The translations under genes were made by a program, and so were the position numbers. Below are positions 1-5,743 of a stretch of 5,833 nucleotides of DNA, piece by piece. Position 1 is the stretch's first letter. Each line of letters begins with the position of its first letter. This DNA is from JAUSPI01 sp964454305 (GTDB taxonomy: Bacteria > Desulfobacterota > Syntrophia > Syntrophales > JADFWA01): the NCBI GenBank assembly GCA_964454305.1, contig CAYVXX010000104.1, positions 1-5,833 of the forward strand. Reading direction: 5' to 3'. The notes under the pieces were generated by a model that saw only the letters and a list, made by a program, of their open reading frames with translations, made no database searches and was not told the origin of the DNA.

Positions 1-62
1 ATGACAAATGGTGTAGTTTTATGACTTTTCACGAGACTGGCAAATCTAAATTATATGGAATA

Positions 63-1046
63 ATGGAAAATACAAAAAACGTTTCACCCTACCCTCTCAT
101 ACTCAAGCCTATTTTCAAGGAAAAGCCGTGGGGGGGAAGACGACTGGAAACGCTCCTCGGCAAGAACCTTCCGCCTGATGTTCCTATCGGTGAATCCTGG
201 GAGCTTACTATCCGCCCCGAGGAAAAAAGCGTCATTGCCAACGGCCCCTTGGCAGGAAAGACCCTGTTTGAGGTTTGCGCGCTTTACGGAATATCACCTT
301 TTGAAGATGGCAGGTTCCCCCTTCTGGTAAAATTTATCGATGCACAGGATACCCTTTCGGTGCAGGTACACCCGGATGATAGATATGTTTCACTCCACGA
401 GGATACGCACGATTCAGGGAAGAACGAGATGTGGCATATTATTCATGCAGAACCTGGATCAAGCATCATCCTGGGCTTGAAAGAAGGGGTTACACGGGAA
501 GCAATTCGTAAAGCTCTTGAGGATAAGTCTCTGGAAAACTGTCTCAATACTGTCCCGGTAACGGAAGGAGACACCTTTTTTATCCCCGCTGGAACAGTTC
601 ATACCATAGGCCGCGGGATTGTGCTGGCCGAAATCCAGCAGAACTCCGATATCACCTACCGATTATACGATTGGGACCGGGTGGACAAAAAGGAAAACTC
701 AAGGGAACTGCACATTGAAAAGGCGCTGGATGTCATCAACTTTTCTTCTACTGGCACCAAAAAGATCGAAGAAATTATCACTTATGAAGGCAAAAATGAG
801 AAAAGAGTACTGGTTAATTGCCCCTATTTCGTTTCTGAATTACTGGAAATCAGCGAGGAAACTGTCCAAAAGGTGTCTCATAACTTCTCCATTTTTTCCA
901 TACTCGACGGCAGGTTAACCATTGAGTTCGCAAGAGAAAAGGTAACCGCGCTAAAGGGAGACACCGTATTTCTTCCAGCCGGCTCTGATGATTATAAATT
1001 ATCCCCTGATATTCCCTCAAAAATACTGAAGACACAGAGCAAGTAA
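63..1046 (+). CDS. manA: Mannose-6-phosphate isomerase, type I (short bacterial form)
   Basis: This zinc-dependent cytoplasmic enzyme interconverts mannose-6-phosphate and fructose-6-phosphate, linking glycolysis to GDP-mannose and surface-glycan synthesis. Numbered from the ATG at 63 (327 aa), it has KPWGG near residues 22-26. The first cupin carries the metal ligands: Q101 and H103 in SVQVHPDD, E122 in KNEMWH and H180 in FIPAGTVHTIG. The active-site segment EIQQNSDITYRLYDWDR follows, with R200. A smaller C-terminal cupin-like domain (about 275-327) ends in KGDTVFLPAG. The length fits the Bacillus-type short family (about 315 aa). I prefer the start at 63 because family members begin only a few residues before the YPLILKPIFKEK motif. 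An in-frame ATG at 21 would add 14 residues without homology, and the frame stays open to the left edge. Neither ATG has a strong Shine-Dalgarno. The gene converges on the barrel gene downstream. The function is secure; the start is less so. Confidence 0.93.
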   Translation: MENTKNVSPYPLILKPIFKEKPWGGRRLETLLGKNLPPDVPIGESWELTIRPEEKSVIANGPLAGKTLFEVCALYGISPFEDGRFPLLVKFIDAQDTLSVQVHPDDRYVSLHEDTHDSGKNEMWHIIHAEPGSSIILGLKEGVTREAIRKALEDKSLENCLNTVPVTEGDTFFIPAGTVHTIGRGIVLAEIQQNSDITYRLYDWDRVDKKENSRELHIEKALDVINFSSTGTKKIEEIITYEGKNEKRVLVNCPYFVSELLEISEETVQKVSHNFSIFSILDGRLTIEFAREKVTALKGDTVFLPAGSDDYKLSPDIPSKILKTQSK

Positions 1047-1068
1047 ACAAGTTTTTAACAGGCGTTTT

Positions 1069-1088
1069 CCTCCAAGAGGTTTTTCTTT
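1069..1088 (+). terminator. Weak intrinsic terminator candidate after manA
   Basis: A short stem (CCTC at 1069-1072, GAGG at 1076-1079, loop CAA) is followed at once by T5, C, T3. It lies 22 nt past the manA stop on the plus strand. The four-pair stem is short for an efficient terminator, but its position and the U-tract fit. Confidence 0.35.
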
Positions 1089-1111
1089 AACCCCTAAAAT
1101 AACATTGAAGC

Positions 1112-1133
1112 TCCCCGCCGCAAGCAGCGGGGA
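1112..1133. repeat. GC-rich REP-like hairpin
   Basis: TCCCCGC at 1112-1118 pairs exactly with GCGGGGA at 1127-1133. Inside are one C/A mismatch and two more possible pairs around a CAAG-type loop. No T-run follows on either strand, so it is not a standard intrinsic terminator. It is a GC island in AT-rich surroundings between convergent genes, where REP-type palindromic repeats are typically found. Only one copy is visible here, so the repeat assignment is inference. It could also stabilise the manA mRNA 3' end. Confidence 0.45.
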
Positions 1134-1319
1134 ACTAAGTAATTCGAAGAATAATGCGCTCGCTGTTCAGTTCAATACCGATATAAAGACAAGAATTTGA
1201 TCCCGCGCCCCCACCTTTGCCAAACTCGCAACATAATATCAGTTATATGAACTTTGAAAATTGACAACGGAGTTACAATATTGATTTCCTACATGCAATT
1301 TATGGGAATAAACAAAGAT

Positions 1320-1342
1320 GAGTCAAGAGTAGATTTTGACTC
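1320..1342 (-). terminator. Intrinsic terminator of the beta-barrel gene
   Basis: GAGTCAA at 1320-1326 and TTGACTC at 1336-1342 form a perfect 7-bp stem. One G-T and one A-T pair extend it inward, leaving a 5-nt loop. On the minus strand it starts 13 nt past the stop of the barrel gene and is followed by a T-rich tract (ATCTTTGTTT). The plus-strand side is pyrimidine-rich too, so it may also stop transcripts reading through from manA. Confidence 0.55.
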
Positions 1343-1355
1343 CTTTCCTTCCCTG

Positions 1356-2426
1356 TCAAAAAACCGCCGTGAATATTATCCCAAATTGCGTTGATTTGTT
1401 TTCCGGTTCCCATCCGTAGCCCCATAAAGCTCCATTGTAATAAATATTTTCCACCTCAGACTTGTCAATTTTCCAGTATCTTACAAATGGTTCAATTATA
1501 TAGCCTATTCTTTCGCCTTTCTTCTGAAATTTCAGAGAACCCCTAAATCCATGACCGTCTTTCTGTTTGTTCTCAATATCGTTATAACCAGGATCAGCAT
1601 TGCTTAAATAGCTTGTCTGTCTCCCTTCCAAAAAATAGTCAAACTCTGCTGTTATTCCAAAAAACCAGCCATTGCTTATGTCAGACAATGTCTCGATGCC
1701 TATTGGGATATAGTAATACTGTGATTCCCTGTCATAACCATTCGCCCCTGTTGAAGTTGTCATTCCCCCCCAATCATCATATAGCCACCTGTAACCAAAA
1801 CCGATATAAGGTGTAATAATAGATGATTCATATATCGAAAAGTCATAACCAGCTAAAACCCTCATCTCAAAAAGATAGTCCTCGATGTTATCTGTTTCTC
1901 CCGAATTTTTATAGTCCACATATCCGTAGCTGTATCCAATTTCGCCTTTTAACATAACGCCATTGTGGTAGGCGTAAGAAGCGCCAATGCCATACATAAT
2001 CCCATTTTCTTCCACATTTAGGCTTGGTTCTTCATATCTAATATGTGAGATTTCTGGGCCAATTTCCCACGTATGTTTTGCAATTAATGGCTCTTTTGAA
2101 GATTTCTCTGTTTTTTCTCCATCAGCTTTATCTGAAAAATTTTCAGTTTTCTCCCCTTCTTTAGCTTCAGTAGTTTTCTTCTCATCCACATAGTCCTCAA
2201 CGGATACTATATCATCAAATTGGCGAATCACTATTTTACCACTGTCAGTTTCTATTTTAATTGTTCTGTTATTTATTTCGACAATATTCCCCTGCACAAC
2301 GCTACCATCTTTAAATTGAACCGCCGATCTTTTAACTTTTTCCTGTGCAAATACCGTTGTATTGATCAACACAACAAATAAAATAATTGAAATACAAACG
2401 AAAATTCTTTTGAATTCCTTCATCAT
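1356..2426 (-). CDS. Exported outer-membrane beta-barrel protein, function unknown
   Basis: The 356-aa product begins with a signal peptide: KR in the n-region, a hydrophobic core at about 9-24, and likely cleavage after VFA27, before QEK. No lipobox is present. Residues about 35-77 (VQFKDGSVVQGNIVEI...KIETDSGKIVIRQFDDIVSVE) form a small all-beta, SH3-like module of a type seen at the N-terminus of bacterial envelope proteins. Residues 80-113 are a Lys/Glu-rich low-complexity linker with two GEKTE copies (91-95, 103-107). Residues about 118-356 alternate polar and aromatic positions in amphipathic strands rich in Tyr, Trp and Gly and end in Phe356, a typical BAM-recognition C-terminus. The start has a strong Shine-Dalgarno (GGGAGG, 5 nt before the first ATG; a second ATG follows at codon 2). 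It appears monocistronic, with its own promoter and terminator. The OMP assignment is firm by pattern, but the substrate or role cannot be told. Confidence 0.8.
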   Translation of the reverse strand: MMKEFKRIFVCISIILFVVLINTTVFAQEKVKRSAVQFKDGSVVQGNIVEINNRTIKIETDSGKIVIRQFDDIVSVEDYVDEKKTTEAKEGEKTENFSDKADGEKTEKSSKEPLIAKHTWEIGPEISHIRYEEPSLNVEENGIMYGIGASYAYHNGVMLKGEIGYSYGYVDYKNSGETDNIEDYLFEMRVLAGYDFSIYESSIITPYIGFGYRWLYDDWGGMTTSTGANGYDRESQYYYIPIGIETLSDISNGWFFGITAEFDYFLEGRQTSYLSNADPGYNDIENKQKDGHGFRGSLKFQKKGERIGYIIEPFVRYWKIDKSEVENIYYNGALWGYGWEPENKSTQFGIIFTAVF

Positions 2427-2476
2427 GTAACCCTCCCTTTTAATAAAAATCGAAAATACAAAACCTCGCTTCTCCG

Positions 2477-2506
2477 TCTATAAAAAAAACAGTGTACAAT
2501 AATCAA
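2477..2506 (-). promoter_or_regulatory. Candidate sigma70 promoter of the barrel gene
   Basis: On the minus strand, TTGATT (2506-2501) and TATAGA (2482-2477) are separated by 18 bp that include a T8 tract. Transcription would start near 2470, giving a leader of about 45 nt that includes the GGGAGG ribosome site. Each hexamer matches consensus at 4 of 6 positions, so the call is moderate. Confidence 0.4.
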
Positions 2507-2529
2507 TTCATGACAGCCCTCACAAGGGG

Positions 2530-2684
2530 TTAAGGATTATTTCTTATCGTACTTCTTTTAAGGATGTCCTCGATGGCTCCTTCTAATAGGTCGTTGAGGG
2601 GTCTTTCGAGGTCAATAGCAAGCTTTTTGATTTCTTTCTGAAGGTCGTGTTTTCAATTTTTGTAGATAGTGGTTTACGTGCCAT
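2530..2684 (-). pseudogene. Frameshifted ribbon-helix-helix (CopG/antitoxin-like) gene
   Basis: Reading from the ATG at 2684-2682 gives MARKPLSTKIE and then an unrelated tail ending at TAG (2585-2583), 33 residues in all. In the neighbouring frame the text continues at once as DLQKEIKKLAIDLERPLNDL and then LEGAIEDILKRSTIRNNP, to TAA (2532-2530). Restoring one base in the A-run opposite 2650-2653 joins these into a 51-residue protein with the RHH pattern: a beta strand (RKPLSTKIE), helix A (about 12-24) and helix B (about 28-44, after ERPLND). The second frame is closed by TGA just upstream and has no usual start codon, so it cannot be expressed alone. RHH proteins of this type are usually DNA-binding antitoxins that repress their own operon. 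No toxin gene lies on either side, so this is an orphan remnant, unless the shift is a sequencing error or programmed. Confidence 0.7.
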
Positions 2685-2690
2685 GCTGGT

Positions 2691-2719
2691 TCTATATGGA
2701 AAATTTATCTGTAAATCAA
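2691..2719 (-). promoter_or_regulatory. Candidate promoter of the RHH gene, placed for a leaderless mRNA
   Basis: On the minus strand, TTGATT (2719-2714) and TATAGA (2696-2691) have an ideal 17-bp spacer. Only 6 nt separate the -10 from the ATG at 2684, so transcription would begin at or next to the start codon. This agrees with the absence of a Shine-Dalgarno there. An alternative extended -10 (TGC TATACT) lies at 2761-2753 on the same strand, without a good -35. Confidence 0.4.
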
Positions 2720-2834
2720 CTAAAAACGGAAAAAGGCGTTGTCCTCACTGTCAGTATAGCAGAAAAAGATATAAATTAAACGATGAACCGGTTTCAATGT
2801 TCTTCGCGTCATCACCTGTTCAGGACACAAATAA

Positions 2835-2849
2835 GGAGATCAGGTCTCC
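2835..2849 (-). terminator. Weak intrinsic terminator candidate after the kinase gene
   Basis: On the minus strand GGAGA pairs with TCTCC around the loop CCTGA, beginning 3 nt after the kinase stop codon. It is followed by TTATTTGT. The 5-bp stem and the interrupted T-tract make it a modest candidate. Confidence 0.4.
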
Positions 2850-2852
2850 AGT

Positions 2853-4673
2853 TCAATTCACACCTTTCAGCTTTAGCACAAAAACAGAGCCTTTCGGTGT
2901 ATTGTCCTCAACACGAACGCTTCCACCATAATTTTCCATGGTCTTCTTTACTATATATAACCCCAGGCCTGTACGGGCTTCTTCACCATGTGAAAAGTCC
3001 TCTTCAAAAATCCGTCCCTTTATCTCATCGGGAATCCCGATCCCATTATCGGCAATCCTGATCTCATACATGTCTCTTACTTTTTCTATCTTTATCTCTA
3101 AACTGTCAGCCTTCCCATGAATTAAAGCGTTGGCTATTATGTTGTCTATCACCGAGCTCAGGGCCTCATCGGCAAGAACCTGCCCCCTCCCTTCAATCGT
3201 AAACCGGATGGATGGATAATTCTTAATTACTTCCTTTATCGTGCTTCCGATATTGCACAGCTTAAGGTCTCTGCGGGATGAAATGAAAGTCTCAAGTTCC
3301 CTCATCCTTCTTATCAGATTAACGCTCTTACCGACACGCTCAGATGCCTCTTTGAGGAGCCTCTCTTCCCCCGATTCCCCATAAAGTCTCAAAGCGCTCC
3401 TGATAACGGTCAAGTCATTTGTCACATCGTGCCTTAGAATCTTGTTAATCATTGCAACCTGCTCACGGCTGACCTTCAGTTCTTCCTCGATTTTTTTGCG
3501 TTCGGTGATATCTTTTGAAACCACAGTTACCGCTATCGTTTCTTTTCCTTCTGAATCTTTAACAGGACTGAATGTCCGAAGGAAATACCTTCCGTCTCTC
3601 AGACTTCTATGTTCAAATTGTATTGGTCTTCCGATGTTAAATGTCTCTTCCACCTTCTGATTGAACTCTTCCGTATCTTCTTTTGAATGAAACGCTCCAT
3701 ACGTTTTCCCGACAATCTGATCCAATGGAAGACCAAACCGCTCCAAATGTTTTTCATTCATGAACAGGTACTTGAAATCTCTGTTTACAAGATAAATAGA
3801 ATCTGCTGTGGATGCCAGGGACCGGTATTTTTCCTCCGATTCCCGCAACGCCTCCTCTATACGTTTTCGTTCGGTGATGTCGCGGGAAGTTAGTACAACT
3901 CCTTTAACTCGGCCATTTTCATCTTTTACAAAATTACCGATTGTTTCAACCCAGATATAGTGACCATCGGCATGTCTGACACGGTATTCAGCTCTTCCTG
4001 GCGTAGATGTGGCAACAGCATTTTTAAAAATACATTCAAATCTTTCCACATCTTCCGGGTGCACAAAATCGAAAACAGATTTACCGATTGCTTCTTTCAG
4101 ATCATATCCCAGAACTGTCATATGAGACGGACTGTAATATTGGAGTATTCCGTTCGTATCAGTAAGGACAATCATATCGGACATGTTAGCAGTAATGAGA
4201 CTTAAAATGTCCTCAGTTCGTTTTTTATCTTCCTGAACTGCTTTGTGCTTTTCACTCTCGCTATACAGCAGCGCATTGATCCTTGACAAGTCGTCATTTT
4301 TTTCAACAATTGTATTTGTAAGTTTGTCCCGATGTTCAATCAGAGATTCGATGATATCGGTCTCGACGATTACACCGATGAATTTACCATCATCAAACAC
4401 GGGCAGGACAAAGCTGCCGGTTTCTCGCATATTGGCCAGCACCGACTCGATGCTGTCAGTGCTTTCCAAACGAGGCTTCGGGGAAAGGCAGTCTTCAATA
4501 AGCTGGTAGGGAGATTGCACAATGTCGTCAGTTGTGACAATGCCCCTGAACTCATCATCATAATCCATGACAACAAGAAACCGGTTTTTTAACAGCCTGT
4601 TTTCGGCTGATACTATTCCTTCCTCGGGCGAAGTGCATTCATATACAGATCGTATTATCTTACTAATCTTCAT
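2853..4673 (-). CDS. Soluble hybrid-sensor histidine kinase: CBS pair, PAS, PAS, HisKA-like, HATPase
   Basis: This 606-aa protein has no membrane segment or signal peptide, so it should sense inside the cell. Residues about 1-115 form two CBS motifs (FLVVMDYDDEFRGIVTTDDI; FVLPVFDDGKFIGVIVETDI), which in known families usually bind adenine nucleotides. A predicted coiled coil spans about 115-155. PAS1 with PAC covers about 155-275 and ends in TSRDITERKRIEE; PAS2 covers about 280-397 and ends in VSKDITERKKIEE. The dimerisation helix carries the phosphoacceptor H415 in LRHDVTND. The ATPase domain shows the N-box (NIIANALIHG, N515), G1 (DNGIGIP, D542), an F-box-like IFEEDF and G2 (TGLGLYIV), so all catalytic motifs are intact. 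There is no receiver domain and no regulator gene nearby. The ATG at 4673 lacks a Shine-Dalgarno but overlaps the end of the upstream gene by 11 nt, implying translational coupling. The ligand and the partner regulator are unknown. Confidence 0.9.
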   Translation of the reverse strand: MKISKIIRSVYECTSPEEGIVSAENRLLKNRFLVVMDYDDEFRGIVTTDDIVQSPYQLIEDCLSPKPRLESTDSIESVLANMRETGSFVLPVFDDGKFIGVIVETDIIESLIEHRDKLTNTIVEKNDDLSRINALLYSESEKHKAVQEDKKRTEDILSLITANMSDMIVLTDTNGILQYYSPSHMTVLGYDLKEAIGKSVFDFVHPEDVERFECIFKNAVATSTPGRAEYRVRHADGHYIWVETIGNFVKDENGRVKGVVLTSRDITERKRIEEALRESEEKYRSLASTADSIYLVNRDFKYLFMNEKHLERFGLPLDQIVGKTYGAFHSKEDTEEFNQKVEETFNIGRPIQFEHRSLRDGRYFLRTFSPVKDSEGKETIAVTVVSKDITERKKIEEELKVSREQVAMINKILRHDVTNDLTVIRSALRLYGESGEERLLKEASERVGKSVNLIRRMRELETFISSRRDLKLCNIGSTIKEVIKNYPSIRFTIEGRGQVLADEALSSVIDNIIANALIHGKADSLEIKIEKVRDMYEIRIADNGIGIPDEIKGRIFEEDFSHGEEARTGLGLYIVKKTMENYGGSVRVEDNTPKGSVFVLKLKGVN

Positions 4674-5025
4674 GGTTATAATCAGAAGAAAGTTTTATAT
4701 TCTTAACGTATGTTAAAATATTAATATCGACTTTTACAGTATCTCCTTCACTGATATAGGGAAATACTTCACGCTTCAGGACATTTATTATATGGTCAGC
4801 AGGTACGCGTTTTAGTATCCGCTTGTTTATAATTAGCGCCTGTACAAGCTCATCATCAATTTCGATGAGTTCGAAATTGTCAGGAGCCATCAGCTGAAAA
4901 CATTTTGCCACACCGGCCTTCCCCTGAGGACATTTGGCTCCGAGGATTAAGATGTCTTTTATTGGCGGCAATGAAATGTCCTCGAAGTTAAGGGATAACG
5001 AATAGTGTCTTGATTTTTCCTTCAT
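4663..5025 (-). CDS. Conserved-looking 120-aa protein of unknown function, operon partner of the kinase
   Basis: I do not recognise the family. The product is soluble, with no signal peptide or membrane helix. It reads as an alternating alpha/beta fold: a strand-like KDILILGA (23-30), then C32 and C42 in KCPQGKAGVAKC, an acidic FELIEIDDELVQALIINKR (51-69), a helix with HIINVLKREVFPYI (78-91), and a C-terminal strand pair in EGDTVKVDINILTYVKNIKL (93-112). The two cysteines could bind a metal or be redox-active, but no standard CxxC motif is present. The start is well supported: a strong Shine-Dalgarno (AAGGAGGAG, 5043-5035) precedes the ATG by 9 nt. Its stop lies inside the start region of the kinase gene, so the two are almost certainly co-translated. 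It may modulate or bind the kinase, but that is inference from position only. Confidence 0.8.
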   Translation of the reverse strand: MKEKSRHYSLSLNFEDISLPPIKDILILGAKCPQGKAGVAKCFQLMAPDNFELIEIDDELVQALIINKRILKRVPADHIINVLKREVFPYISEGDTVKVDINILTYVKNIKLSSDYNHED

Positions 5026-5111
5026 TTGATAATGCTCCTCCTTTTCAGTTGGTATAAATAAATGTTCGTAATTTAAAACATTACAACAGGCCTTTGGTAT
5101 CTTCTATTAAG

Positions 5112-5127
5112 AGTATTAGCTAATACT
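5112..5127. promoter_or_regulatory. Perfect 16-bp palindrome, candidate operator of the kinase operon
   Basis: AGTATTAG at 5112-5119 is followed directly by its exact reverse complement CTAATACT at 5120-5127, with no spacer. The site is 86 bp upstream of the 120-aa gene, where its promoter or operator would be expected. A 16-bp perfect palindrome should turn up by chance about once in 65 kb, somewhat more often in AT-rich DNA. A dimeric regulator site is the natural reading, though none is identified. I could not assign a confident -35/-10 pair next to it. Confidence 0.45.
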
Positions 5128-5235
5128 TAAAGAAAAGGTAACGCGCAATAAGAGGAAAAAGTTGCCAGCTAACCAGCCCCGTTTATCAGCAGGTAAGAAT
5201 TGAAGAGAATATCAGCCGTAGAATAGTATTCAACC

Positions 5236-5271
5236 CAACTTTAAAATTCAGGTAATACACCATTAAAGTTG
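5236..5271. repeat. Inverted repeat, 9-bp arms, 18-nt loop
   Basis: CAACTTTAA (5236-5244) is matched by TTAAAGTTG (5263-5271). There is no T-tract after it to make a terminator. It could be a stem-loop or an operator pair, but arms of this length and spacing could arise by chance in a window this size. Confidence 0.3.
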
Positions 5272-5335
5272 CACTAAATTTTGTTCTTTGATAACTCGCT
5301 GAGATAAAATTTTTTGAAGTATCCTAACGAGATTT

Positions 5336-5356
5336 TCATTTCTATAACGGAAATGA
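5336..5356. repeat. Inverted repeat, 7-bp arms, 7-nt loop
   Basis: TCATTTC (5336-5342) pairs with GAAATGA (5350-5356), and a G-T and an A-T pair can extend it outward. Neither strand has a clear T-run behind the stem. It lies within the non-coding region between the divergent genes. Confidence 0.3.
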
Positions 5357-5483
5357 GATTAAACATAAAAAAGAAGAAAAATCAACCCCGAAAATTCTCA
5401 AAGTACTTTCCTTATGCTTTCATCAATAACTGCTTTAGTTCTATGCAGAAAATCACTTTTGGTGAAAGATGTCAATTATTTTA

Positions 5484-5596
5484 GTGATAACGCTATCACA
5501 AGGAAACTGTCCGTTACTTTTACTGATAGGGCTGGGCTATACAATGGCAAAGAAATCAGCATCAAAAATTTTCAGATATTAGTTTGATAGCGTTAT
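5484..5596. repeat. 12-bp inverted repeat pair, one arm itself a dyad
   Basis: ATAACGCTATCA at 5487-5498 recurs inverted as TGATAGCGTTAT at 5585-5596. The left copy also sits in a compact dyad, GTGATA-ACGC-TATCAC (5484-5499), and the right copy in a weaker version of it. Two readings are possible: paired operators for one regulator upstream of the MFS gene, or the ends of a roughly 110-bp miniature element. No flanking target duplication is visible, which favours operators. Confidence 0.45.
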
Positions 5597-5743
5597 TCTG
5601 ATGTCTTGTCGGGTACGGTCATTGGGCTGATCCCTATATAGAAATCCCTTGTATTGTCGAGCAATGACATATATTGTCTGAAAAATTTGTTGCAAGCCTT
5701 GAAAATTTCGAGAAGATGCAACCGGGAAAGTGCAGGACAATTC

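Larger units (their letters stand above)
1047..1355. other. Convergent intergenic region, no gene seen
   Basis: This 309-bp gap lies between the stops of manA (plus) and the barrel gene (minus). It holds the weak terminator at 1069, the GC-rich hairpin at 1112 and the terminator at 1320, each listed separately. The remainder (about 1134-1319) has stops in all frames and shows no RNA gene or clear promoter. A TTGACA at 1261 has no well-spaced -10 partner. Confidence 0.7.
5026..5743. other. Divergent intergenic region with no convincing gene
   Basis: About 718 bp separate the divergent starts of the 120-aa gene and the MFS gene. Stops are frequent in all six frames and I see no protein family in the short frames. 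The region is AT-rich and holds the 16-bp palindrome at 5112, the stem-loops at 5236 and 5336, and the inverted pair at 5487/5585. A weak -35/-10-like pair, TTGTAT (5649-5654) and TATTGT (5672-5677) with a 17-bp spacer, could drive the MFS gene. The length is unusual for a simple bidirectional promoter and would allow for a small RNA or gene decay, neither of which I can demonstrate. Confidence 0.6.

Noticed and set aside
1..24. A short frame ending in TGA at 22-24 that overlaps the ATG at 21 (ATGA), suggesting the tail of an upstream gene coupled to manA.
   Set aside because: Only seven codons are visible and nothing identifies them. The manA homology favours the start at 63, so this stays a possibility that needs sequence to the left.
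1261..1290. A TTGACA box that might be a promoter -35.
   Set aside because: The only -10-like sequence (TACAAT) is 7 bp away, and there is no gene downstream on that strand.
2684..2860. A plus-strand reading with CKSTKNGKRRCPHCQ, resembling a zinc ribbon.
   Set aside because: It runs antisense to the RHH promoter and the end of the kinase gene, has only three cysteines and lacks a ribosome site. Beyond 2853 it is a shadow of the kinase gene.
5121..5220. A minus-strand frame of about 30 codons (around LPADKRGWLAGNFFLLLRV).
   Set aside because: It has no start codon or ribosome site, is closed on both sides by stops and matches no family I know.
5400..5409. The perfect palindrome AAAGTACTTT.
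   Set aside because: Several 10-bp palindromes are expected by chance in a window of this length.
5531..5582. A tiny plus-strand ORF, MAKKSASKIFRY, following a TATACA-like box.
   Set aside because: Twelve codons without a Shine-Dalgarno are expected by chance.
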